From an uncultured Lysobacterales bacterium (GTDB lineage Bacteria; Pseudomonadota; Gammaproteobacteria; Xanthomonadales; SZUA-36), in the NCBI GenBank assembly GCA_937974465.1, contig CALJWY010000143.1, positions 1 through 15,209 of the forward strand: a DNA stretch of 15,209 nucleotides. The letters run 5' to 3'. Positions 6,889-14,387 of this stretch are shown here, one piece after another. The position numbers and the translations under genes are program-made. Below the pieces are notes generated by a model. It had not been told where the DNA came from. It saw nothing but the letters and a program-made list of their open reading frames with translations, and ran no database searches. The first letter of the stretch is position 1; every line of letters begins with the position of its first letter.

Positions 6889-9141
6889 CTAGTCCACCGC
6901 CACTTCGATTTTCGTTACCCTCTGAAAACCACGCGGTAGCTTGCGGCCGCGTTTGGCACGCTCACCCCTGAAGTGTTCCAGGTCTTTCTTGCCGATGCGC
7001 ATATAGCGTTGGCCTGCCCAAACCAGTATTTCATCACTCAGGGCAATGACCACCATGCCAATCATGTACTCTTCGCCGGCTTTCAGACGTTTCGGCGGTA
7101 TATTGATCAGCTTGTTACCTTTGCCCTTCGACAAGGCAGGCAGATCCGATAGAGGGAAGGCCAGCAGATAACCATCGGAGGTGACGCAAACGACTGTGTC
7201 TGCATCATCTGAGAGAATCGCTGCGGGTGTCACCGGTATGGATTCCCCGGGCAGGGAAATCATGGCCTTGCCTGCCTTCATCTTGCTGTGCAGATTACCG
7301 GTTTCTGTGACAAACCCATAGCCATAAGAACTGGCGAGAACGAGTTTCTGACTGCTATCACCGGCGATCGCATACAGGAACTGCTTCCCATCAGACAAGG
7401 TAAAGCGACTGGTCAGTGGCTCACCGAGACTGCGTGCCGATGGCAGCGTATGAGCGGGCAGGGAATAGGCTCGCCCACCGGAGTCAAGAAATACGGCCTG
7501 CTGGTTACTGCGGCCCTTTGCTGAGTGCTGAAACTCATCGCCGGCTTTGAAGTTTAATGTCGACGGATCAATCTCATGTCCCTTGGCAGCGCGGACCCAG
7601 CCGGATTTGGATAACACCACGGTGCATTGTTCTGATGGAATAAGGTCTTCTTCCTTGAGGGCCTGTGCGGCCTCACGCTCATTCAGTTGTGAACGTCTTT
7701 CGTCACCGTATTTTTCGGCGTCGGCAAGTAACTCGTTTTTGACGAGGGTTTTCATCCGCTGCTTGGAACCCAGCGTTGTTTCCAGCTTCTGGCGTTCCTC
7801 ATCGAGGTCTGCCTGTTCGCCACGGATTTTCACTTCTTCCAACCTGGCCAGGTTACGCAGTTTCAACTCGAGAATGGCTTCGGCCTGGGTACCCGTGATA
7901 TCGAAGTGGCTCATGAGGACCGGCTTGGGCTTATCCTCGGTACGGATGATGTGGATAACTTCGTCGATATTCAGGAACGCGATCAACAGGCCTTCAAGAA
8001 TGTGTAAACGGTCCACCACCTGGTCGAGGCGAAATTCAAGACGCCGTGTGACCGTATCCAGGCGGAAGGTCAGCCACTGCTTGAGCAAGGAGCGAAGATC
8101 CAGTACCTGGGGCTTGCCGCTGTTACCAATGATATTCAGGTTGACCCGGTAATTACGTTCCAGGTCGGTGGTCGCAAACAGGTGGTTCAAAAGCTGATCG
8201 ATATCCACCCTGTTTGAGCGGGGCACGATGACCAGTCGTGTCGGGTTTTCATGATCGGATTCATCGCGCAGGTCTTCGACCATGGGCAATTTCTTTGCCT
8301 GCATCTGCGCGGCAATCTGCTCAAGCACCTTGGCAGGAGATACCTGGTGTGGCAATGCGGTCACAACAATATCGCCGCCTTCCTTCTCCCAGATCGCACG
8401 CATTTTGACCGAGCCATGGCCGGTCTCATACATTTTCAGTAAATCCTCCCGGGGGGTGATGATTTCCGCGTCGGTCGGGAAATCCGGCGCCGGGATGTGC
8501 TCACACAAATCAATGACGCTGGACTTGGGTTCATCCAGCAGGCGGATGCAGGCACTGACCACTTCCCGCAGGTTATGTGGCGGGATATCGGTGGCCATAC
8601 CAACCGCAATACCGGTGCTGCCGTTAAGCAGTATATTCGGCAGGCGCGCGGGCAGCAGGGTGGGCTCTTTTAGGGTTCCGTCAAAATTGGGCGCCCACTC
8701 AACAGTACCCATTCCCAGTTCGGCCAAAAGCGTTTTTGCATAGGGTGACATGCGCGATTCGGTATAGCGCATTGCCGCGAAGGACTTGGGATCATCGGGT
8801 GAACCAAAGTTTCCCTGGCCATCGATCAACGGGTAGCGATAGGAAAATGGCTGTGCCATCAGGACCATGGCCTCGTAGCAGGCAGAGTCACCGTGCGGGT
8901 GAAATTTACCCAGCACATCACCGACCGTACGGGCTGATTTCTTATGCTTTGAACTTGCGCTCAGCCCCAGTTCGCTCATCGCATATATGATGCGGCGTTG
9001 GACAGGTTTAAGACCATCACCAATATGCGGCAGTGCGCGGTCCAGTACCACGTACATGGAGTAGTCCAGGTAGGCTTTTTCAGCATATTCCCTGAGCGGA
9101 ATTTGTTCGTGTTCGGAAAAGCTCTGTGTAATTTCGTTCAT
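6889..9141 (-). CDS. parC: DNA topoisomerase IV subunit A (ParC)
   Basis: The 750-residue subunit that cleaves and rejoins DNA in topoisomerase IV, the enzyme that unlinks daughter chromosomes; it acts as ParC2ParE2 in the cytoplasm. Length matches E. coli ParC (752). The start is MNEITQSF, followed by the family's IPLREYAEKAYLDYSMYVV. The breakage-reunion core shows GDGLKPVQRRIIYAM, HPHGDSACYEAMV and the active-site tyrosine Tyr126 in AMRYTESRMS. The C-terminal region is the beta-pinwheel DNA-wrapping domain; its blades are degenerate, and it lacks the strict GyrA-box that marks gyrase, which supports ParC over GyrA. The parE neighbour upstream confirms this. Residues matching the quinolone positions, Ser86 and Glu90, are wild type. 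The start has only a weak ribosome-binding site and lies 63 bp from the parE stop. Confidence 0.97.
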   Translation of the reverse strand: MNEITQSFSEHEQIPLREYAEKAYLDYSMYVVLDRALPHIGDGLKPVQRRIIYAMSELGLSASSKHKKSARTVGDVLGKFHPHGDSACYEAMVLMAQPFSYRYPLIDGQGNFGSPDDPKSFAAMRYTESRMSPYAKTLLAELGMGTVEWAPNFDGTLKEPTLLPARLPNILLNGSTGIAVGMATDIPPHNLREVVSACIRLLDEPKSSVIDLCEHIPAPDFPTDAEIITPREDLLKMYETGHGSVKMRAIWEKEGGDIVVTALPHQVSPAKVLEQIAAQMQAKKLPMVEDLRDESDHENPTRLVIVPRSNRVDIDQLLNHLFATTDLERNYRVNLNIIGNSGKPQVLDLRSLLKQWLTFRLDTVTRRLEFRLDQVVDRLHILEGLLIAFLNIDEVIHIIRTEDKPKPVLMSHFDITGTQAEAILELKLRNLARLEEVKIRGEQADLDEERQKLETTLGSKQRMKTLVKNELLADAEKYGDERRSQLNEREAAQALKEEDLIPSEQCTVVLSKSGWVRAAKGHEIDPSTLNFKAGDEFQHSAKGRSNQQAVFLDSGGRAYSLPAHTLPSARSLGEPLTSRFTLSDGKQFLYAIAGDSSQKLVLASSYGYGFVTETGNLHSKMKAGKAMISLPGESIPVTPAAILSDDADTVVCVTSDGYLLAFPLSDLPALSKGKGNKLINIPPKRLKAGEEYMIGMVVIALSDEILVWAGQRYMRIGKKDLEHFRGERAKRGRKLPRGFQRVTKIEVAVD

Positions 9142-9165
9142 TGGCAGTTCTTAGTGGGTTCTTCT

Positions 9166-9192
9166 GTAGGAGCCGCGCCCTCGCGGCGAACG
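9166..9192. repeat. REP-like palindromic element between parE and parC
   Basis: A GTAG tetranucleotide (9166-9169) precedes a perfect 6-bp stem: GCCGCG (9172-9177), loop CCCT, CGCGGC (9182-9187), then GAACG. The GTAG head beside an imperfectly symmetric GC-rich hairpin is the layout of REP elements common in Pseudomonas and related gammaproteobacteria, which are mobilised by RAYT transposases. Only one copy is in the window and no RAYT gene is present. It lies in the parE-parC intergenic gap, where it would form a hairpin in the operon mRNA. Confidence 0.7.
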
Positions 9193-9204
9193 GTTGATTG
9201 TTTA

Positions 9205-11088
9205 CTAGGCACTTGCGAGGTCACCTTTGTCTTCCAGCCAGGCCTTGCGGTCTGCAGCGCGTTTTTTACCCAGCAGCATATCCATCATCTTGGTGGTCTT
9301 GTTGTCACTGTCTATGGTCAGTTGCACCAGCCGGCGCGTGTCCGGGTCGACGGTGCTCTCCCTGAGTTGTAGCGGGTTCATTTCACCGAGGCCTTTAAAA
9401 CGGGTCTCCATAATCTTGCCGCGTTTCTTTTCGGCGGCAATCACATCCAGAATCGCCTGCCGCTCTTCGGCATCCAGGGCATAGTGGGTCTCCTTGCCTA
9501 CATCGATACGATACAGGGGTGGCATGGCGACAAACACGTGCCCGGTTTCAACCAGGGCATGGAAATGTTTCAGGAATAGCGCGCAGAGCAAGGTTGCAAT
9601 ATGCAGACCATCGGAATCTGCGTCCGCGAGGATGATGACCTTTCCGTAGCGGAGTTCGGAGATCACATCGGATCCGGGATCCACACCAATGGCCACGGAT
9701 ATGTCGTGTACTTCCTGGTTGGAAAGCACCGCGTCAGATTCAACTTCCCAGGTATTAAGAATTTTGCCTCGCAAGGGCAAAATCGCCTGGAATTCGCGAT
9801 TGCGGGCCTGTTTGGCCGAACCGCCTGCTGAATCACCCTCAACCAGGAAGAGTTCGGTTAAAGACAAATCCTGGCTGGTGCAATCTGCCAGTTTGCCGGG
9901 CAGGGCAGGTCCGGAGGTTACCTTTTTGCGCACCACCTGGCGATTTTTCTTCATGCGTTTTTGGGCATTGGAAATCGCCAGCAAGGCAATCGCTTCGCCA
10001 TCGCTTACGTTCTTGTTTAGCCACAGGCTGAAGGCGTCTTTGACCACGCCGGAGACAAAGGTGGCACAGGCACGGGATGACAGGCGCTCCTTGGTTTGGC
10101 CACTGAACTGCGGATCGCTTATTTTCACCGACAGGATGTAGGCGATCTTGTCCCAGATATCGTCCGGCGCCAGGCGCACGCCGCGTGGCAGCAGGTTGTG
10201 CATTTCACAAAATTCGCGCAATGCATCGACCATGCCGGTGCGCAGCCCATTGACGTGGGTTCCGCCCTGCGCGGTCGGAATCAGGTTGACATAACTCTCC
10301 TGTAATTGACCGCCTTCCGGCAGCCAGCACAGGGCCCATCTCACCTCGGAGTCGGTACCCTTCATATCACCGGTGAATGGTGCTTCCGGAAGTCGTGTTA
10401 TACCTGCCAGTGAGTTATGCAGATAATCCTCAAGACCCTGGTTGAATTGCCATTCTTCGGTATCGCCAGTCTTGGCATCACACAGTGTTACATGCAGGCC
10501 GGGGCAGAGTACGGCCTTGGCCCGTAACAGGTGCCGCAGTTGCTTATAGGAGATTTTTGGGCTGTCGAAGTATTTTGCGTCTGGCAGGAACCGGATACGT
10601 GTGCCGGTATTGCGCTGGCCAACCGTGCCGATCACCTTCAGGTCGCTGACTTTTTCTCCATTCTGAAGCCCCATGTGGTATTCCTGGCCATCACGTTTGA
10701 TCCAGACATCAAGGTCGGTGGACAAGGCGTTGACCACGGAAACACCAACACCATGCAGGCCGCCGGCGAACTGGTAGTTTTCATTAGAGAATTTACCGCC
10801 CGCATGCAGACGGGTCAGGATCAGCTCAACACCCGGAATACCGTGCTCGGGATGGTTGTCCACCGGCATGCCGCGGCCATTGTCGGTAACTTCAATGGTG
10901 CCGTCTTCATGCAGGGTGACTTCTATGTCTTTGCAATACCCGGCCAGCGCTTCGTCAACGCTATTGTCGATAACTTCCTGGATCAGGTGGTTGGGGTGAC
11001 TGGTGTCAGTGTACATGCCGGGGCGGCGTTGTACGGGTTCTAGACCGGTCAGGACTTCAATATCCCGGGCCTGGTACTGTTTGCTCAT
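9205..11088 (-). CDS. parE: DNA topoisomerase IV subunit B (ParE)
   Basis: The 627-residue ATPase subunit of topoisomerase IV, partner of ParC; E. coli ParE has 630. The N-terminal GHKL ATPase shows Asn42 and Glu46 in DNSVDEALAG, Asp69 in TDNGRGMP, and the glycine lid GGLHGVGVSVVNALS. The transducer domain has the ATP-sensing lysine Lys333 in SGQTKERLSS. The TOPRIM domain has EGDSAGGSAKQARNR (from Glu417), LRGKILN, and the Mg-binding DADSDG at 489-494. It ends with the GLGEMNPLQLRE block. The short ParE layout, without the roughly 170-residue insert typical of gammaproteobacterial GyrB, together with parC next door, supports ParE rather than GyrB. GGAA five bases upstream supports the ATG at 11088. 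It probably forms an operon with parC, transcribed parE first. Confidence 0.97.
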   Translation of the reverse strand: MSKQYQARDIEVLTGLEPVQRRPGMYTDTSHPNHLIQEVIDNSVDEALAGYCKDIEVTLHEDGTIEVTDNGRGMPVDNHPEHGIPGVELILTRLHAGGKFSNENYQFAGGLHGVGVSVVNALSTDLDVWIKRDGQEYHMGLQNGEKVSDLKVIGTVGQRNTGTRIRFLPDAKYFDSPKISYKQLRHLLRAKAVLCPGLHVTLCDAKTGDTEEWQFNQGLEDYLHNSLAGITRLPEAPFTGDMKGTDSEVRWALCWLPEGGQLQESYVNLIPTAQGGTHVNGLRTGMVDALREFCEMHNLLPRGVRLAPDDIWDKIAYILSVKISDPQFSGQTKERLSSRACATFVSGVVKDAFSLWLNKNVSDGEAIALLAISNAQKRMKKNRQVVRKKVTSGPALPGKLADCTSQDLSLTELFLVEGDSAGGSAKQARNREFQAILPLRGKILNTWEVESDAVLSNQEVHDISVAIGVDPGSDVISELRYGKVIILADADSDGLHIATLLCALFLKHFHALVETGHVFVAMPPLYRIDVGKETHYALDAEERQAILDVIAAEKKRGKIMETRFKGLGEMNPLQLRESTVDPDTRRLVQLTIDSDNKTTKMMDMLLGKKRAADRKAWLEDKGDLASA

Positions 11089-11100
11089 CTGGTTCCGTTT

Positions 11101-11124
11101 CTTGGTGAAATTTTCACGTCCAAG
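11101..11124. repeat. Dyad in the parE leader
   Basis: CTTGG (11101-11105) pairs with CCAAG (11120-11124), and TGAA (11106-11109) with TTCA (11113-11116), with a 3-nt loop and a 3-nt bulge on one side. It lies 13-36 bases upstream of the parE start codon. It may be an RNA hairpin near the ribosome-binding site or a protein site. Functional evidence is absent. Confidence 0.35.
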
Positions 11125-11167
11125 TGGTGCGTGAAAAGGGGTGATTTACAATGATTGATCATCCTTA

Positions 11168-11173
11168 ATTATA
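11168..11173 (-). promoter_or_regulatory. Candidate -10 box of the parE-parC promoter
   Basis: Read on the minus strand this is a perfect TATAAT, 80 bp upstream of the parE start and just past the stop codon of the beta-barrel gene. The -35 position 17 bp upstream (CACAAA-like) is a poor match to consensus. parE-parC may also receive read-through from the upstream gene, since no terminator is visible between them. Confidence 0.4.
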
Positions 11174-11181
11174 CGGTGAAT

Positions 11182-11727
11182 TCAATCCGATTTGTGGCCA
11201 AAACTGAAACCTGCAGTCACGGTAGCTGCCGCAGTGCCGAGGATTTGCAATTCGGTAAATACACGTTTGTACCTTAAGCCAAAAGTCGGAATTATTGCAG
11301 GGGCGACACCCAGGCTGTTGAGTGGAATCTTGTCCTCGTAAGGTTCCTTGTAGCCGTGCAGTAAACCACCGGTTAACTTGAAATACGCCCAGTCCTTGCT
11401 GAACAGAGGCCATGAATAGCCTGCATACAGGTACTGGCTGGGTTGGCCAAAAGAGTTGTCAAAATGGGCAAAACCATAAAGCCATCGATTGGTGGTCTCA
11501 AATTCAAGGTTCAGCAACTTGGAACTGTTGACATGCTCAGGATCGGGGCTCCAGTGCTTGGTGTACAGTGATGTCTGAAAGCGCCACTCGGCAATCTCCA
11601 TCGCACTGGCGCTGAGTGATACCAGCGACAATAACGCTACGGTTATGATTGCGGCAAGCAATTTCGAGATTGAGTGGCTTGGACCACCTGCTGCCTGGCC
11701 GGCGGTATGCTTCATTTCAAGATTCAT
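11182..11727 (-). CDS. Small outer-membrane beta-barrel protein, PagP-like layout
   Basis: A 181-residue protein with a signal peptide (hydrophobic residues 21-37, likely cleavage after SASA at 39-42); a start at the second Met (11715) would also work. The mature part of about 139 residues alternates aromatic and polar residues like a small outer-membrane barrel. It has WRFQTSLYTKHW, a block FDNSFGQPSQYLYAGYSWPL at 89-108, and GGLLHGY...IPLNSLG...PAIIPTFG, ending in a strand TVTAGFSFG. The GY-W-PL then IPLN-G-P-G order resembles the lipid A palmitoyltransferase PagP, though overall identity is low. I recall homologues labelled 'sn-glycerol-3-phosphate transporter', which a protein of this size cannot be in the GlpT sense. 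An enzymatic role on LPS is an inference only. It is divergent from pyrG. Confidence 0.75.
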   Translation of the reverse strand: MNLEMKHTAGQAAGGPSHSISKLLAAIITVALLSLVSLSASAMEIAEWRFQTSLYTKHWSPDPEHVNSSKLLNLEFETTNRWLYGFAHFDNSFGQPSQYLYAGYSWPLFSKDWAYFKLTGGLLHGYKEPYEDKIPLNSLGVAPAIIPTFGLRYKRVFTELQILGTAAATVTAGFSFGHKSD

Positions 11728-11786
11728 TGATTTGGTACACAGGATCTGGACAAGCTGTACCTTTTAACACAGATTGCTATTTGCAT

Positions 11787-11804
11787 AAAGAACAACAATT
11801 CTTT
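11787..11804. repeat. Short inverted repeat in the divergent gap upstream of pyrG
   Basis: AAAGAA (11787-11792) and TTCTTT (11799-11804) form a perfect 6-bp inverted repeat with a 6-nt centre. It ends 24 bp upstream of the pyrG -10 box. It could be an operator shared with the divergent beta-barrel gene. Short AT-rich repeats of this size are common by chance. Confidence 0.2.
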
Positions 11805-11834
11805 GTCGCCACAGACACAGGCGGTCGGTATAAT
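11803..11834 (+). promoter_or_regulatory. Promoter of the pyrG-kdsA-eno operon
   Basis: A perfect TATAAT occurs at 11829-11834. The best upstream -35 match, TTGTCG at 11803-11808, is spaced by 20 bp, longer than ideal, so the -35 is uncertain. Transcription would begin near 11841, giving a leader of about 34 nt before the pyrG ATG. Confidence 0.5.
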
Positions 11835-11874
11835 GGTGTTCCAGAACGCATTCAAACGTAAAACAGGTTCTGGC

Positions 11875-13527
11875 ATGACATCATTAATATTCGTTACCGG
11901 CGGTGTAGTATCCTCATTGGGCAAAGGTTTATCCGCCGCATCCCTTGCTGCGATCCTGGAAACACGCGGTCTCAAAGTAACACTGGCCAAACTCGATCCT
12001 TACATCAATGTTGACCCGGGCACCATGAGTCCGTTTCAGCATGGCGAGGTTTATGTAACCGAGGATGGCGCCGAGACAGACCTTGATCTGGGCCACTACG
12101 AGCGCTTTATCGGTACACGAATGAGCCAGGTGAATAACTTCACCACGGGTCGTATTTATAACAATGTAATTGCCCGCGAACGGCGTGGAGATTATCTCGG
12201 TGGCACCGTCCAGGTGATTCCGCATATAACCGATGAAATCAAAAGGAACATCGTCAAGGCGGCAGAGGGCTATGATGTGGCATTGATCGAGATCGGTGGA
12301 ACGGTGGGTGATATTGAGTCCTTGCCATTCCTCGAAGCGATTCGCCAGATGGGTGTTGAATACGGCAAACAAGCGATGTTCATGCACCTGACACTGGTGC
12401 CTTATCTGAAGGCTGCCAAGGAAATCAAGACCAAGCCCACTCAGCATTCCGTCAAGGAGTTGCGCTCTATTGGTATTGCTGCGGACGTCATCCTGGCCCG
12501 TTGTGAACGTGATATCTCCGAAGATGAACGCGCCAAGATCGCCTTGTTTACCAACGTGCCAAAAGAGGCCGTGATCACGGCTCTCGATGCCCGTGAAAGT
12601 ATTTATGAAATCCCGATTCTTCTGCATGAACAGGGTCTGGATGACATCGTTATCAAGCGCCTGGGGCTCGAAGCAGGTGAGGCCGACCTATCCCGCTGGG
12701 AAGAGGTGGTTGACCGTTTGAGCAATACCAGGCACGAGGTGACTGTTGCCCTTGTCGGCAAGTATGTTGAACACTCCGATGCCTATAAATCTCTGACCGA
12801 AGCCATTACACATGGTGGTCTGCGGCAACGCATTGCAGTCAATATTCTCAGGGTCGAGTCCGAACAGATCGAACAGGAAGGCATCGGGAGCCTGGATGGC
12901 GTGGATGCTATTCTTGTACCGGGTGGATTTGGAGAGCGTGGTTTTGAAGGCAAGGTGGCGGCCATTCGCTATGCCCGTGAAAATAATGTCCCCTATCTCG
13001 GAATCTGCTTCGGAATGCAGGCTGCAGTGGTCGAGTTTGCCCGCAATGTCTGTGGCCTGGAAGATGCCAATAGCACTGAAATCAACCCGGACACCAGTGC
13101 GCCGGTCATCGGTTTGATTACCGAATGGCTGGATGCATCCGGCAATGTCGAAACCCGTTCGGAGGATTCCGATCTGGGCGGTACCATGCGTCTCGGTGGT
13201 CAGCGCTGCCGCCTGCGTCCCGGTTCACTGGCGGGCAATTTATACGGCAAAGACATCATTACAGAGCGGCACCGGCACCGCTATGAGTTCAATAACCATT
13301 ACCGGGATACCTTACAGAGGAATGGTATGTTGCTGTCAGGGCACTCCATGGATGAAACACTGGTCGAAATCGTGGAAATTCCGGCTCACCCCTGGTTTCT
13401 CGGTTGCCAGTTTCACCCCGAATTTACTTCAACACCACGTGACGGACACCCGCTGTTTAGCGGCTTTATTGAAGCTGCATTGAAATCAAAGCAGGGTGAG
13501 TTGCCAGCAGAAGTCGCCAGCCTGTGA
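11875..13527 (+). CDS. pyrG: CTP synthase
   Basis: Makes CTP from UTP using ATP and glutamine, the last step of pyrimidine nucleotide synthesis; a cytosolic tetramer. It has 550 residues (E. coli 545). The N-terminal amidoligase domain begins MTSLIFVTGGVVSSLGKGLSA with the P-loop, then DPYINVDPGTMSPFQHGEV and IEIGGTVGDIES. The C-terminal class I glutamine amidotransferase domain has the nucleophile Cys378 in YLGICFGMQ, the oxyanion region VPGGFGERG, and the triad partners His514 and Glu516 in CQFHPEF. The ATG at 11875 is chosen because homology begins exactly there; the frame is open to 11803 without conserved sequence. A TATAAT box lies upstream. The TGA stop overlaps the start of kdsA, so the two are translationally coupled. 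CTP also serves in CMP-Kdo formation, a link to the next gene. Confidence 0.98.
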   Translation: MTSLIFVTGGVVSSLGKGLSAASLAAILETRGLKVTLAKLDPYINVDPGTMSPFQHGEVYVTEDGAETDLDLGHYERFIGTRMSQVNNFTTGRIYNNVIARERRGDYLGGTVQVIPHITDEIKRNIVKAAEGYDVALIEIGGTVGDIESLPFLEAIRQMGVEYGKQAMFMHLTLVPYLKAAKEIKTKPTQHSVKELRSIGIAADVILARCERDISEDERAKIALFTNVPKEAVITALDARESIYEIPILLHEQGLDDIVIKRLGLEAGEADLSRWEEVVDRLSNTRHEVTVALVGKYVEHSDAYKSLTEAITHGGLRQRIAVNILRVESEQIEQEGIGSLDGVDAILVPGGFGERGFEGKVAAIRYARENNVPYLGICFGMQAAVVEFARNVCGLEDANSTEINPDTSAPVIGLITEWLDASGNVETRSEDSDLGGTMRLGGQRCRLRPGSLAGNLYGKDIITERHRHRYEFNNHYRDTLQRNGMLLSGHSMDETLVEIVEIPAHPWFLGCQFHPEFTSTPRDGHPLFSGFIEAALKSKQGELPAEVASL

Positions 13528-14345
13528 AACTGTGTGGGTTTGAAGCCGGCCTGGACCAGCCTTTCTTCCTGATTGCCGGTCCTTGCGCCATTGAATCTGA
13601 ACAGTTGGCGCTGGATACGGCAGAGCAGCTCAAGGACATTACCGGCCGTCTTAATATCCCATTTATCTACAAATCCTCCTTCGATAAGGCCAACCGCTCC
13701 TCCATTGATAGTTTCAGGGGGCCGGGGATGGAAGAGGGTTTACGAATATTGCAGAAGGTCAAGGATCAGGTTGGGGTGCCGGTATTGACCGACGTGCACG
13801 AAGATACTGACATCCAGGCAGTGGCGAGCGTGGTCGATGTTTTGCAGACGCCGGCATTTTTGTGCCGCCAGACCAATTTCATCACCCGGGTGGCGAGCGC
13901 CGGCTTGCCGGTTAATATCAAGAAGGGCCAGTTCTTGTCGCCATGGGAAATGAAGAATGTATCTGGCAAGGCCAAAAGCACCGGCAATGAGCAGATCATG
14001 GTTTGCGAACGCGGTGCGTCGTTTGGTTATAACAACCTGGTCTCGGATATGCGCTCGCTGGCCGTTATGCGCGATACCGGTTGTCCCGTGGTATTCGACG
14101 GAACACATTCCGTGCAGCTGCCTGGTGGCCTGGGTGATGCATCCGGCGGCCAGCGTGAATTTATCCCGGTACTGGCACGGGCAGCCGTGGCAGTTGGAAT
14201 TTCAGGCCTGTTCATGGAGACCCATCCGGATCCGGCCAATGCAAAAAGTGACGGCCCCAATGCCTGGCCACTTGATCAAATGGAAACACTGTTAAAGACA
14301 CTCAAGGCAATCGATGAGGCGACCAAGTCTCAGCCACTGTTATAG
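13524..14345 (+). CDS. kdsA: 2-dehydro-3-deoxyphosphooctonate (Kdo-8-P) aldolase/synthase
   Basis: Condenses phosphoenolpyruvate with arabinose-5-phosphate to Kdo-8-phosphate, the precursor of the Kdo in the LPS inner core. It has 273 residues (E. coli 284, Aquifex about 267). Signatures are KSSFDKANRSS, SFRGPGMEEG, TDVHE, LCRQTNF, KKGQFLSPWEM, CERGASFGYNN and METHPDP. Four residues match the metal-binding set of the metal-dependent class: Cys21 in AGPCAIES, His195 in GTHSVQLPGG, Glu232 and Asp243. E. coli has Asn at the Cys position and needs no metal. The GTG start overlaps the pyrG stop in GTGA. Starting there keeps the whole barrel, and no better start exists. It lies 42 bp upstream of eno. 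Confidence 0.97.
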   Translation: MKLCGFEAGLDQPFFLIAGPCAIESEQLALDTAEQLKDITGRLNIPFIYKSSFDKANRSSIDSFRGPGMEEGLRILQKVKDQVGVPVLTDVHEDTDIQAVASVVDVLQTPAFLCRQTNFITRVASAGLPVNIKKGQFLSPWEMKNVSGKAKSTGNEQIMVCERGASFGYNNLVSDMRSLAVMRDTGCPVVFDGTHSVQLPGGLGDASGGQREFIPVLARAAVAVGISGLFMETHPDPANAKSDGPNAWPLDQMETLLKTLKAIDEATKSQPLL

Positions 14346-14387
14346 CAATTTACAAATCTTCAATCTGAACTTAAGCAAAGAGATATT

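Noticed and set aside
7547..8152. Long plus-strand reading frame (201 codons) antisense to parC
   Set aside because: Its Ser/Arg-rich translation is what an antisense frame of a conserved gene gives; no motif and no ribosome-binding site.
8871..8889. Quinolone-resistance substitutions in ParC
   Set aside because: Ser86 and Glu90, the residues matching E. coli Ser80 and Glu84, are wild type.
11929..12627. Minus-strand frame of 232 codons inside pyrG
   Set aside because: It is a shadow of the highly conserved CTP synthase gene and shows no family features.
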